Notes under the pieces: generated by a model | Told to the model about the DNA's origin: nothing | Database searches by the model: none | Seen by the model: the letters and a program-made list of their open reading frames with translations, nothing else | Program-made: the position numbers and the translations under genes | Shown here: one piece after another, positions 39,854 to 48,823 of the stretch | How the letters are laid out: every line of letters begins with the position of its first letter | Numbering within the stretch: position 1 is the stretch's first letter | Assembly: GCF_029892105.1 (NCBI RefSeq) | Contig: NZ_JARZAJ010000040.1 | Coordinates: forward strand, 1 to 59,281 | Reading direction: 5' to 3' | From: Kitasatospora sp. GP82 | Lineage (GTDB): Bacteria; Actinomycetota; Actinomycetes; Streptomycetales; Streptomycetaceae | Length of the DNA: 59,281 nucleotides

Positions 39854-41275
39854 TTACGCGGGTGCCACCAGCACCAGCCGGGCCCGCTCGGTCAACTCCC
39901 TCACCCGGCGCTCGTCCTGGAACGGCTCGAGGCGGCGCAGCATCTCGATCACGTAGTCCCGGCTGCGCTGGGAGGAGATCCGCCCGGCCACCTCGACGGC
40001 GCGTTCGCCGGCGGCGACGGCCGCGTCCAGATCGCCCGCCTCGGCCTCGGCCATCGCCGAGACCACCAGGCGCAGGCCGTGCGAGCGGACGAAGCCCTCG
40101 GTGGGCCGGGCCAGTGCCTCCCGGGTGAACTGCCGGACCTTGGACGGCACGCCCAGGTCACGGAAGCACTCGGCGGCATCGGCGGCCAGCCGGTCGTAGG
40201 CGTAGAAGTCGATCCACGCCGGATCGGGATCCCCGGCGCGTGCCCGCTCCAACGCACCCTCCGCTGCCGCGAGCGCGGCCGCACACGCCGGTGCGTTGCG
40301 GCTCTTCGCCCGGGCACGGGCCTCCACCAGATGGAAGAAGCTCATCGTGCGGGCCGTCGCCAGTCCACGATTGCGCTCAAGCGCGGCCTGGGCCAGGTCC
40401 ACCGCCTCCTCGGCGAAGCCCCGGTAACTGGCCTGGAGACTCATCGAGGCCAGCACATAGCCGCCGAGCGGCACGTCGGCCGCCGCCCGGGCGAGTCGCA
40501 GCGCCTGGATGTAGTAGCGCTGCGCCGCCTCGTGCTGGCCGGTGTCGAAGGCCATCCACCCGGCCAGCCGGGTGAGTTCGGCCGTCGCGCCGAACAGGGC
40601 GCGCCCGACCGCATCACTGTACGAGGCCAGCAGCAGCGGCGCGGCCTCCACCCGCAGGCACTCCGGCACCATCGAGGAACGCCAGTCGCCGCCACCGTAC
40701 TTGGAGTCCCAGCGGCGGGCCTCCTGGGCCGCCTCGCGCAACTTGGCGGCATCCGAGTGGCCCACCCGGTAGCCGCTCAGGTCCGGCGCCAGCGCCTCCC
40801 GGGCCACCGAGCCGTCGACCGGGGTGATCAGCCAGCGCGAGACCGGCGTCGCATACGCGGCGACCGAGAACGTCCCGGCCAGGCTGTCGCTCCAGCGGCC
40901 GCCGCCCGGACCGCGACGCAGCTCCAGGTCCACCCGCCACAGGTCGGTCGCCGAGCGGACCGCCTCCGGGACCTCGCGCGGGAAGGCGAGACCGAGTTCG
41001 GGCGTCGGGTCGGTGTCGCCCAGTCCGATCTCGTCCAGTGGCACAGGGCGGCCGAGTTTGCTGCCGATCGCCGTCGCGATCAGATGCGGCACCGGGCCCT
41101 GCGGAATCATGCCCTTGCTGACCCAGCGGGCCACCGAGGTCTTGTCGTAGCGAAGGGTGAGTCCGCGCTGGGCGCCGAGGTCGTTGACCCGGCGGGCGAG
41201 GCCGGCATTGCTGATCTGGGCGAGAGTGAGGATCGTGCCGAGCCGTTCGTTCGGCCCTCGTGAGCTGACGGTCAT
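39854..41275 (-). CDS. TPR-containing sporulation-type regulator
   Basis: 473 residues. N-terminal helix-turn-helix-like domain: RLGTILTLAQISNAGLARRV, then TLRYDKTSVARWVSKGMIP. A large TPR-like helical C-terminus follows (HEAAQRYYIQALRLARAA, VDLAQAALERNRGLA, LDAAVAAGERAVEVAGR). This architecture is shared with NsdA and the 'sporulation-associated protein' SCO4114, the likely orthologue by synteny (from memory). Such proteins modulate development and antibiotic production. It lies upstream of the Y-RNA array and rsr in the same orientation, so its transcript may run into them. Confidence 0.78.
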   Translation of the reverse strand: MTVSSRGPNERLGTILTLAQISNAGLARRVNDLGAQRGLTLRYDKTSVARWVSKGMIPQGPVPHLIATAIGSKLGRPVPLDEIGLGDTDPTPELGLAFPREVPEAVRSATDLWRVDLELRRGPGGGRWSDSLAGTFSVAAYATPVSRWLITPVDGSVAREALAPDLSGYRVGHSDAAKLREAAQEARRWDSKYGGGDWRSSMVPECLRVEAAPLLLASYSDAVGRALFGATAELTRLAGWMAFDTGQHEAAQRYYIQALRLARAAADVPLGGYVLASMSLQASYRGFAEEAVDLAQAALERNRGLATARTMSFFHLVEARARAKSRNAPACAAALAAAEGALERARAGDPDPAWIDFYAYDRLAADAAECFRDLGVPSKVRQFTREALARPTEGFVRSHGLRLVVSAMAEAEAGDLDAAVAAGERAVEVAGRISSQRSRDYVIEMLRRLEPFQDERRVRELTERARLVLVAPA

Positions 41276-42179
41276 GGTGGCGGCGGCACCCCCTGCGGCG
41301 TTGTGTGGCGGCTGCTGTGCGTCGGCTGCTGTGTGCTGGTGGTGCTGGTGGTGCTGGTGGTGCTGGTGGTGCGTGTGTCGGTGGTGCGTGGGTGGATGGT
41401 GCGTGGGTGGTGCGACTGCAGCGTGCGGTGGTGGCTCTCCTGCGGATCCGGTGAACTCCGCCAGTGCGAAAGGCCGCTGTGGAGTGAGGGGGTTCGCTCG
41501 GGGTGCCGGGTGCGGTGCGTGGAGCCGGGGCGCTGCTGCACCTAGAGTAGTCGTCCGCGTTCCGAGGGTTAAGGGCTCGCATTCCGGATGGCGGGATCAC
41601 GTGCCTGGCCCGGTCGGGAGGTGGCCGGGCGAAGCAGGCGTGACGGCAGGTCGGGTCGCGCGTCCCGGACGGTCGTGCTCCGGTCCTGTGTCGATGTGCG
41701 CCCGGCCGTGCCCCCTGGCCCGAGCGGCAGGTGGGCGATTCGCTGGTGCCTGTGGGTCGGCCCGTCGTCGAGGACCCGGCGGGCCGGGGGACACCGCCGC
41801 CTCCATCCCCGCGGGCGGCGGTGGGTCCGGGAGGGCATGCGGATGCCCTCCCGGGCAGTGCGACGCCTTTCGGCCATCTGAGGATGTCCATGTCAGGACG
41901 CCGCGCGGGGCGGCCCGGGCCACGGAGGGGGAGGCCCGGTCCGCCCCGATCCACCCACTGCGGTCCCCGTCGCTCGGATCGTGCAGTGCTCGTCGCGGGT
42001 CGCGGGTCGCGGGCTGCGGGCGGTGGTCCTGTCCGGAGCGCCCTGGCGTGCGGTTCCGTCCGAGCCGAGAGGGCAACAACGGCCAACGCGGGCAGATCCG
42101 GTGGCACCATGTCTCCTGAGGGTGCGCCGGCGCCGAGCAGTCGACCGACGCATCTGGCACATCGTCAGGTGGAGGCGCG
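41276..42179. other. 904-bp gap with minisatellite, no convincing gene
   Basis: Contains a 9-bp repeat (GTGCTGGTG, four copies at 41333-41368) grading into GTGCGTGGGTG variants up to about 41415. Further right is a CGCGGGT triplet run near 41997-42015. Open frames here are repeat-driven or lack ribosome sites and typical composition. The right end holds GGAGG (42171-42175) for the next gene. Confidence 0.6.
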
Positions 42180-44702
42180 ATGCGGTGGCTCACGGGCTGG
42201 AGCGGGGGCGCGCCCACAGCGAACGCGACCGCGCGGACGGGTGCGCACTCGGTGTCCCGTACGGAATCACGGGCGCGGTCCGGCGTCCAGGCGCCCCCTG
42301 GTGCGCTGGATCCTGACGCGGCGTCAGGTCGGGCGGGGGTGGATGCCACGGTCTTCGCGCCCCCCAGTGCCGTCCGACCGCTGGCCGCAACCACTCTCTG
42401 GTCCGGCCCCAACCCGCTCTGGGCGGTGGGCGACTGGCGTCCCGAGGAGATCCGCCTCGTCACCCTCCGGCCCGGCGTACCGGCCACCGTCACCACCGGC
42501 CTCACCACGCCCGCGTCGACCGAGCACGACACCCCCGCCACCACCCGCCTCGCCGTCCTCGGCCGCTGTGGTGCCTCCGACGCCGAACTCGCCGCGGGCC
42601 TCGCGTCGGCACGCGGCGGTGCCGTCCGCCACCTCACCGCCTGGCCCGGCAGCTACACCGTCGTCCTGCGCACCGGTACCCGCAGCACCCTGCTGCTCAC
42701 CGACCTCGCAGGCGCACTCCCGGTCTTCCACGCCCCCTGGTACGACGGCACGGCGTACGCCACCGCTGCACTCCCCCTCGCGGACCTGATCGGCGCCCCG
42801 CTCGACACCGGCCACCTCGCCGCCCGGCTGGCCTGCCCCGAATCGCCCGAGGCCCTCGGCACCGGCACCCCCTACCTGGGGGTGCAGCGCGTCCCGCCCG
42901 GCCACGTCCTGGGCATCCGCAGCGGCCGCCCGTACACCGCCTCGTACGAACACGAGACCACCGGCGGACGGCGCGAGGAGGCGCCGGCGGTCCGCGAACT
43001 CACCCGCGCGCTGCTGGAGTCCGTCCGCTGCCGGGTCCGAACCTCGGCGCCTGCCGAGGACCGCCCCAGGCTCGGTGTCGACCTCTCGTACGGCACCGCC
43101 TCCGCAACCATCGCGCTGCTCGCCGCTGCGGTACCGATCGGCCCCTCGGCCGCCCCGACTGCCGCGGCGGGCCCTGCGTCGGCCACTGCCCCGGCCGCCA
43201 TGCCGCGGAAGGGCGCGGTGAAGGGCTCGTGGGCCAGGCCGACAGCGACGATGTCCCGCCGGACGGCCGAGCAACCTGCCGGGAGCGAGGTACTCACCGC
43301 CGTCACGGTCGGCGAGACCATGGGCGGGGGAACGGGCAGCGGCGAGGCCGACGGCGGTGGCATGACACTCGCCGTCGAAGCGCCGCGCCTACAGCACATC
43401 GTGCTGCCACCGACCCTCCCGTACGCCGAGTTCGCGTCATCCGCCGGGCCGGATCCCGCGAGGCCCGACCCCGCTGACCCCGCCGAGTCCGAGTCCGAGT
43501 CCGAGTCCGCCGTGCCGGCTCCCCCCAAGACCGTCGGCCGGCCGGAGTCCACGGGCCCCACCGGCCCCACCGGCCCCACCAGCCCCACCGGACAGACCAG
43601 CTCCGCCGGCCGGGCCCGGGCCGCGCACGCCGATCCACCGGCCGATCCACTGGCCGATCCACCGGCCGGCCCGCTCACCGACGAGCCCGGACCCGCGCTG
43701 GTCGCCATGGCGCGACTGGGCGGCCGGTTCAGCGTCGGCGGCGCGGACCACCTCACCGGTTACGGCGCCCGCCACGTCCTCGACGGCCACCCGGCCCGGC
43801 TCGCCGACCTGGTCAGGGACGGCCGATCACGCGAACTCCTCTCCCCGGTGGCCGCGTTGGCCGGGGCCGATCTCGCCACGGCGGGCACCTTCGACGGTGC
43901 CGTCCGCACGCCGGTCACCGTCGTACGCGCCGCCCACCGCCTCGCCAGGGCGCACTACGCGGAGGCCCTCGACGACACGGCGGTACGTCTGACGGCCCGC
44001 CGGTTCGCCCGGCGCGGCCGGACGGCCGGCGAGAACTCGGCCGCCGACCTCGCCTGGTGCGTCCCGGGACCGGCCGCGCGCTTCCTCTCCGACGACGCAC
44101 TCTCCGCCGTCGCCCTCCGCCTGCGGATCGCCGCCCGGGGGCCGGTGCCCACCGAGCCCCCCGGCGCCCGCCGGGCCAGGCTCGCCCTGCACCGGCGCGC
44201 CGCCGAGTACCGCACCCTGCTCCAGGCCGCCGAGCAGCACGGCCAGCGGCTGCACGCGCCGTTCCTCGACAACCAGGTGGTGCGCGCGGCCCGGCTGCTG
44301 CCCGACGAGATACGGCTGCAACCCGGTGCGCGGCACGCCCTGCTGCGGGCCGTCCTCACCGGTGCGGGCCGCACCGACCTCCCCGCCGACTGGGGCCGGG
44401 GCCCCCGCCCGGACCGTTCCGGCGCGGCCCGCACCGGCCTGAGGCAGGCTGCCGACGGGCTGACCGAGCTCTTCCAGCAGCCCCTGCTCGCCGAAGCCGG
44501 ACTGATCGACCTGCCCGCTGTCCGCGCGGCTCTCACCCGTGCCGCCGACCCGGTCGCCGAGCTCCCGCCCGGGACGCTGGCCGGTCTCGCCGACCTGGTC
44601 GCCGCCGAACTCTGGCTCCGCCGCGTCCGCGCCCGCCGCCACGGCTCCTGCTGGACCGGTCTCCCTCAGCCGCAGCGCCCGGCTCTGCTCCGCCCGGCCT
44701 GA
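42180..44702 (+). CDS. Asparagine-synthetase-like protein lacking catalytic motifs
   Basis: 840 residues. The N-terminal part (PLWAVGDWRPEEIRLVTLRP, LTDLAGALPVFHAPWYDG) resembles the glutaminase-fold domain of AsnB but has no Cys2. The synthetase half begins ARLACPESPEALGTGTPYLG. The ATP pyrophosphate loop SGGxDS is replaced by VDLSYGTASATIALL. The C-terminal LHAPFLDNQVVRAARLLPDE is AsnB-like. A 200-residue low-complexity insert (ADPAESESESESAVP, TGPTGPTGPT) splits the domain. Probably a non-catalytic or altered homologue. ATG 42180 has GGAGG at four nt spacing. Confidence 0.75.
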   Translation: MRWLTGWSGGAPTANATARTGAHSVSRTESRARSGVQAPPGALDPDAASGRAGVDATVFAPPSAVRPLAATTLWSGPNPLWAVGDWRPEEIRLVTLRPGVPATVTTGLTTPASTEHDTPATTRLAVLGRCGASDAELAAGLASARGGAVRHLTAWPGSYTVVLRTGTRSTLLLTDLAGALPVFHAPWYDGTAYATAALPLADLIGAPLDTGHLAARLACPESPEALGTGTPYLGVQRVPPGHVLGIRSGRPYTASYEHETTGGRREEAPAVRELTRALLESVRCRVRTSAPAEDRPRLGVDLSYGTASATIALLAAAVPIGPSAAPTAAAGPASATAPAAMPRKGAVKGSWARPTATMSRRTAEQPAGSEVLTAVTVGETMGGGTGSGEADGGGMTLAVEAPRLQHIVLPPTLPYAEFASSAGPDPARPDPADPAESESESESAVPAPPKTVGRPESTGPTGPTGPTSPTGQTSSAGRARAAHADPPADPLADPPAGPLTDEPGPALVAMARLGGRFSVGGADHLTGYGARHVLDGHPARLADLVRDGRSRELLSPVAALAGADLATAGTFDGAVRTPVTVVRAAHRLARAHYAEALDDTAVRLTARRFARRGRTAGENSAADLAWCVPGPAARFLSDDALSAVALRLRIAARGPVPTEPPGARRARLALHRRAAEYRTLLQAAEQHGQRLHAPFLDNQVVRAARLLPDEIRLQPGARHALLRAVLTGAGRTDLPADWGRGPRPDRSGAARTGLRQAADGLTELFQQPLLAEAGLIDLPAVRAALTRAADPVAELPPGTLAGLADLVAAELWLRRVRARRHGSCWTGLPQPQRPALLRPA

Positions 44703-44876
44703 CGGCCCCCGGCCGGGCCAGGTCCTGTCCGACGGGCCTCGGGCAGGTGGCAGGCCGTTCACCGTGCGGGGACGCGCGACCGCCGTCTGCGGAGAGGTCC
44801 GCAGTTCGGCCGGGGGTGGTTCGCGGCCGGGCAGGTGGTCGATCATGATGGGGTGACCTGCCCAGAGGAGGCCACC

Positions 44877-45371
44877 GTGACCGAAGCCCTCCCGGTGCTC
44901 GGCGAAGCGCCCGTCGCGGACCCGCCCGGTGTACTGGCCGCCTGTGACGGCTCGGACGGTTCGCTCTGGGCACTGGACCGCGCGATGACGGAGGCCGAGG
45001 TCTTCGGCCTGCCGCTCCGCGTCCTCGCGGTGGTCAACCCGTCCCCGAGCGGCTACCCGCCGGGCATGGCCGAACTGGTGCAGGAGAGCATCGAACGGCT
45101 GGTAGCCAGCATGTCCGACGGTCTGCGCAGGTCCGTCGCCGCCGTCCAGGTGGCGCGTGTGCGACCGTACGACGGCGAACTCTCGCTGCATGTGGTGCTC
45201 GGCAATGTGATCGAGATCCTGCTGTCCTGCACGCCGGGCCAGCACACCCTGGTGATCGGGACGCGTGGCAACGGCGGTTTCACCCGCCTGCTCCTCGGCT
45301 CGGTCAGCACCGCGGCCGTCCACCACGCCGCCTGCCCGGTCCTGGTCGTCCCCGCGCCACCGGCTCGCTGA
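44877..45371 (+). CDS. Universal stress protein (UspA family)
   Basis: 164 residues, single Usp domain: VLAACDGSDGSLWALDRAMT at the N-terminus and the ATP-binding motif GTRGNGGFTRLLLGSVS (G-2x-G-9x-G-S) followed by HHAACPVLVVP. ATP-binding type. GTG 44877 is preceded by AGAGGAGG at five nt. Monocistronic, downstream of the Asn-synthase-like gene after 174 bp. Confidence 0.9.
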   Translation: MTEALPVLGEAPVADPPGVLAACDGSDGSLWALDRAMTEAEVFGLPLRVLAVVNPSPSGYPPGMAELVQESIERLVASMSDGLRRSVAAVQVARVRPYDGELSLHVVLGNVIEILLSCTPGQHTLVIGTRGNGGFTRLLLGSVSTAAVHHAACPVLVVPAPPAR

Positions 45372-45543
45372 TACCGAGCCTCCCTGGCCTTCCCCGGTCC
45401 CTGCTGCGGGCGCATTCATGAGCGTGCACTCCCCGAGACGCAACAGAGCGCGCCCCCAAGCGCCCGCGCGCGGGAATTCCTGCAGGTGGCGGACGGTTCA
45501 CCCGCCCGGCCCCCAACTCCCACCCCGACAGGAGCCTGCCGCC

Positions 45544-45606
45544 ATGAAGGTCGAGATCTTCTCGGACATCGCCTGGGCCTGGACCAAGGGTGCAACAGGC
45601 CCTTGA
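45544..45606 (+). pseudogene. 5' fragment of a DsbA/FrnE-family gene, cut by the element
   Basis: ATG 45544 with AGGAG upstream encodes MKVEIFSDIA, the invariant start of FrnE-type DsbA oxidoreductases. It then runs into element DNA and stops at 45606. The remainder resumes at 51226. Joining the two at the TG (45574-45575 / 51226-51227) restores SDIACPWCFIGKRRF and a 237-residue protein. Confidence 0.9.
45551..45599. other. attL of the integrative element
   Basis: Left junction. The crossover dinucleotide TG is at 45574-45575. Chromosomal half-site (GAGATCTTCTCGGACATCGCC) is on the left and phage-side arm TGGACCAAGGGTGCAACAGG (45580-45599) on the right. The arm is a near-perfect inverted repeat of the arm in attR. 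Confidence 0.85.
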
Positions 45607-45634
45607 CCTGGGGAAACGCCGATTTGCGGAATCT

Positions 45635-45679
45635 TTCCCACTCCAGGGTTACCAGTAAGGCCCTGCGACGGAGTGGGAA
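45635..45679 (+). promoter_or_regulatory. Hairpin covering the integrase ribosome binding site
   Basis: TTCCCACTCC (45635-45644) is fully complementary to GGAGTGGGAA (45670-45679). The latter includes the GGAG Shine-Dalgarno of the integrase, whose ATG is at 45683. An inner AGGG/CCCT pair extends the structure. Folding would hide the SD. Confidence 0.6.
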
Positions 45680-45682
45680 GCG

Positions 45683-47386
45683 ATGGAACGCGCCGACATA
45701 ACGACCCTGCGAGCCCTTGGGTTCGCCGACGATGAGCTGAAGACCCTCGGGCTCTGGGAGCCCGCCAGTGGGGAGCCTGTGACCCTCGCTGAGGCGTACA
45801 TCCGCCGCAGCCAGAAGCGAGACGACGTCACGACCCTGCGCAAGCACGTTCGCGACGTCTGCCGCGCTGCCGCCTTCGACGGGGTCCGCATCCGGCACGT
45901 GTGGTTTGAACAGAAATCGGCCAGCAAGGCGCACGTCCGCCGCGAGGAGTTCGACAAGGCCACCCGCGCTGTCCTGGACGGCCTGAGCAAGACGCTCTAC
46001 GTATGGAAGACCGACCGGCTGTCCCGCCGGGGCATGGGACAGGTCGGGTTGCTCCTGGACGACTTCGACAAGCGCTCTGGACGCGTCGTCAGCGTGACGG
46101 AGGGACTGGACTCCTCCAAGGGCTCCCGGATGGTCTTTGCCATTCTCAGCGAGCGAGCCCGGGAGGAAGCCAAGGACATTGCGATGCGCGTGAAGGCTGG
46201 CAAGGACGCCCACCGTGCTGAGGGCCGCTGGACCGGCGGAGTGACGCCGTATGGCGTGTACAGCCCCAAGGGTTCCGGCCGGTTGGCGCCCCATCCCACT
46301 GAGTATCTGGTCTCCCGCCGTATCGCTGACTCGCTGCTGGCTGGGTTCACCCCGGCCACGATTGCGGCGATGCTCGTCAGCGAGGGTGCGCGCACGCGCA
46401 CGGGGAAGAACTGGACGGCCACGGGCATCATCTCGCTGGCGCACTCGCCCGCGTGGGCTGGTCTGCTGCCCGACCGGGAGCGGATGACTGACGAGTTCGG
46501 CGCACCGTTGGACAAGTGGCACCGGGCGTGCAGCCCGCTCATGGGGCCGGACGGCCACCCAGTGTCAGCGGGTGAGGGTGTCGTCGCGTTCGCAGAGTGG
46601 TCGAAGATCCAGGCTCTCCTCGCCTCCCGAGCTGTGGAGGGGTCCGACTTCGGGAACCGGGCGCGCGGAAAGCGTAGGCCGGTGACCCTCCTCTCGGCCC
46701 TCCTGCGCTGCCCGCACTGCAAGGGGCCGATGCAGAACGCCGGAGTCTCGTACTACTGCCTGGCGCGCAAGCAGTCCGGCCCGACGGCCTGTCGGGGGAT
46801 CACGACTGAGCGTCAGCGCGTGGACTTCGCTGTGTACGTGCTGTGGCTGAATCACATCATGTCGCTGCCGCCGGAGTCAGAGACCATCCACGAGATCGCG
46901 CGGCGGTGGCTGTCCTATCAGGACCCCGAGAAGGAAGCCCGAAAGGCTGCCGTCAGCGCCGCTCTGGACAAAGCCGTCAGTCGGGAACTGAGGCTCCAGA
47001 AAGAGTTCTTCATCGGCGGCAGCGTGGATGAGACCACCTACGAAGTGCTTCGTCGTGAGCTTTCGGCCCAAATCGACGGTATGAAGCGGGAATTGGCCGA
47101 GCTTCAGCGGGAGGCAGATCTCTCCCCGCTGATGGACGCGGAGTCCCTGGCGGCTCTCTGGGGCACGGCGGGGGTGGAGGGACAGCGCGCGCTGCTGGCT
47201 GCGGCTCTGAGGAGCATCACATTGACCCCGGCGCGGTTCCGGGGGGACCGGACGCCGATCGAAGAGCGGCTGATCCCTGATTGGCGAGACGAAGAAGGCC
47301 GTGCCAGCTGGCCGGAGGTAGCGCTTGACGCCGTGAAGCGCAGCCGTCTGCGGCGAAAGGAGAGGGTTGCTTTGCAGGGCACCTGA
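45683..47386 (+). CDS. int: Large serine recombinase (integrase)
   Basis: 567 residues. The N-terminal resolvase catalytic domain has the nucleophile Ser43 in AYIRRSQKRDD; YVWKTDRLSRRGMGQVGLLL and SERAREEAKDIAMRVKAG are the conserved Arg-containing catalytic region and E-helix. The recombinase domain (GGVTPYGVY) follows. A zinc ribbon has Cys343/Cys346 (LRCPHCKG) and later YYC and ACRG. A coiled-coil C-terminus (MKRELAELQREAD) completes the phiC31-type layout. It sits 108 bp from attL, reading inward, normal for such elements. SD overlaps a hairpin. A T-tract terminator follows. Confidence 0.95.
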   Translation: MERADITTLRALGFADDELKTLGLWEPASGEPVTLAEAYIRRSQKRDDVTTLRKHVRDVCRAAAFDGVRIRHVWFEQKSASKAHVRREEFDKATRAVLDGLSKTLYVWKTDRLSRRGMGQVGLLLDDFDKRSGRVVSVTEGLDSSKGSRMVFAILSERAREEAKDIAMRVKAGKDAHRAEGRWTGGVTPYGVYSPKGSGRLAPHPTEYLVSRRIADSLLAGFTPATIAAMLVSEGARTRTGKNWTATGIISLAHSPAWAGLLPDRERMTDEFGAPLDKWHRACSPLMGPDGHPVSAGEGVVAFAEWSKIQALLASRAVEGSDFGNRARGKRRPVTLLSALLRCPHCKGPMQNAGVSYYCLARKQSGPTACRGITTERQRVDFAVYVLWLNHIMSLPPESETIHEIARRWLSYQDPEKEARKAAVSAALDKAVSRELRLQKEFFIGGSVDETTYEVLRRELSAQIDGMKRELAELQREADLSPLMDAESLAALWGTAGVEGQRALLAAALRSITLTPARFRGDRTPIEERLIPDWRDEEGRASWPEVALDAVKRSRLRRKERVALQGT

Positions 47387-47407
47387 GCGCCCCTCTGGCG
47401 CCCTTTC

Positions 47408-47446
47408 AGCCCCGCTAGGCCCCTGTGGTCCGGCGGGGCTTTTTTC
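47408..47446 (+). terminator. Rho-independent terminator after the integrase
   Basis: AGCCCCGC (47408-47415) pairs with GCGGGGCT (47433-47440), followed directly by a run of T. A textbook intrinsic terminator, rare in this window. Confidence 0.9.
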
Positions 47447-47549
47447 ATGCCCGTGGACGGCCGCACAGGCTTCCGGCCGGGAGTCGCGGGGAGATGCTGG
47501 AGCCTGGCGCGCTCCCACAGCGGAGGAATCCAGGCAATCGCCCCCCCGG

Positions 47550-47645
47550 CGATGTAGTTATGTAGGTTGGACGCTTGTTCTGGTAATGCCTATAGAGTTC
47601 TATAGGGATACGCAGATCGAGCCTCAAACCTACATACCTACATCG
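47550..47645. repeat. Nested A/T-rich palindromes in the element
   Basis: Outer arms CGATGTAGTTATGTAGGTT (47550-47568) and AACCTACATACCTACATCG (47627-47645) are inverted with one mismatch. Inside, CCTATAG-AGTT-CTATAGG (47589-47606) is a perfect palindrome. The stretch is markedly A/T-rich for this genome and non-coding. It could be a recombination site for the small recombinase, an origin, or a regulator-binding region. Confidence 0.75.
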
Positions 47646-47664
47646 CCCGGCGTCCGGGAACGAC

Positions 47665-47701
47665 AGAGGGACCACCTACGAGGTTCGTAAGTGGTCCCTC
47701 T
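47665..47701. terminator. Long hairpin, probable bidirectional terminator
   Basis: AGAGGGACCAC (47665-47675) pairs with GTGGTCCCTCT (47691-47701). After one mismatch the stem continues TACGA-GGT-TCGTA to a 3-nt loop. It lies 48 bp beyond the stop of the minus-strand recombinase gene. Confidence 0.75.
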
Positions 47702-47748
47702 GCTGTGCTGCGCCCTACATGGCCCTCGATGGAGAGCCGGGCGCAGCG

Positions 47749-48456
47749 TCAGGCCACACCGGCCTTCTGGCAGACGGAGCGGACGGTCATTGCGGACCAG
47801 GTTGCGGCACGGCGGGGAGGCAGGCCCTCAGCGTCGAGAATCTCACCGATGGCCCGGTATGACTTCCCCTCCGCGCGTAGCTGCAAGATGCGGTCACGTG
47901 CGGCTGCTTCGGCGGGGTTGGGCGCGCTGTCGCGGTCCCGGCCCTCGCCCTCGCCGTGAGTGCCATAGGCGTACGCGCCGACAGCCTTCCGGCCGGAGGC
48001 TTGCTTGGCTGCCCGGCCGTCCCGGAGCCTCTTTACCACCATTCGCCGGTCGAGTTCGGCGAAGACTCCGACCACCTGACGCATCGCGGTGCGCATCGGG
48101 TCGTCCGGGTCGTCCTGGTGGACCTCTCCAGTGTCGGCGGTGAAGACGTGCCCGTTGTCGCGCCACACGATGGCCAGGGTGGCTTCCTGGACGGTGAGCG
48201 CGCGAGCGAGCCGGTCGAGGCGGGGGATCAGAAGTCCCTCGGCGTCGCCCTCCCGGATCATCAGGAGAGCCTCGGACAGGCCGGGCCGGTCGAGTGCGTC
48301 GGTGGCGCCGCTCACGCCCTCCTCGCGGACCATGCGCACGATGCGGTGACCATGCGCTTTGGCCCACGCCTTGACAGCCTTCTCCTGGACTGCCAGCCCG
48401 TAGCCGTCAGAGACCTGGCCAGCGCCCGAGACCCGGATGTAAGCGACCAACCGCAT
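47749..48456 (-). CDS. Small serine recombinase (resolvase/invertase type)
   Basis: 235 residues. Catalytic domain MRLVAYIRVSGAGQVSDGYG with Ser10; later GLLIPRLDRLARALTVQEAT carries the conserved Arg pair, and ELDRRMVVKRLRDGRAAK the E-helix. The C-terminal helix-turn-helix is ILQLRAEGKSYRAIGEILDA. This is a second recombinase beside the large integrase; it could resolve dimers, excise the element or invert DNA. ATG 48456 has GAGGGGG at the right distance. A 26-bp palindrome overlaps its promoter. Confidence 0.9.
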   Translation of the reverse strand: MRLVAYIRVSGAGQVSDGYGLAVQEKAVKAWAKAHGHRIVRMVREEGVSGATDALDRPGLSEALLMIREGDAEGLLIPRLDRLARALTVQEATLAIVWRDNGHVFTADTGEVHQDDPDDPMRTAMRQVVGVFAELDRRMVVKRLRDGRAAKQASGRKAVGAYAYGTHGEGEGRDRDSAPNPAEAAARDRILQLRAEGKSYRAIGEILDAEGLPPRRAATWSAMTVRSVCQKAGVA

Positions 48457-48474
48457 GGTTCCCCCTCAGATTTC

Positions 48475-48500
48475 GTAAGTCTTTCCGTGGAAAAACTTAC
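48475..48500. promoter_or_regulatory. 26-bp palindrome at the small recombinase promoter
   Basis: GTAAGTCTTTCC-GT-GGAAAAACTTAC has 12-bp arms with one mismatch, 19 bp upstream of the recombinase ATG. It is a likely operator, perhaps for the recombinase itself or the XRE regulator. The rest of the 367-bp gap (48457-48823) shows no gene. Confidence 0.65.
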
Positions 48501-48823
48501 ACCGCAGGTCAGAGGGTTTCAAGACTGACGGCCCCCTGGATCTAGCCTCCAGCGCTGCGCGCGCGGCCGCAGGTTGGCGGGTCGTTTTTGGGGCTGGCCA
48601 GTGTGACTCCCAAAACGGACATTAGGGTGCATGGGGGGCATATCGTTCTCCAGGTTGTCACGCGGAAGGGACCCGGCCACAGGGGGCGCGCACGCCGCCG
48701 CGAATTAGAGACCGGGGGGTATCGGGCGGGCGTGCCTCTAGAAGGCCCTGCGCGGCCCCTCTGGCGGCCTCAGGTGGGCGGATCGCTACTCCAGCGGCTT
48801 GCGCCGGGCGTACCGTCTGCATC

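Noticed and set aside
41303..41545. 80-codon frame rich in Val and Trp
   Set aside because: Created by the GTGCTGGTG minisatellite; no start signal.
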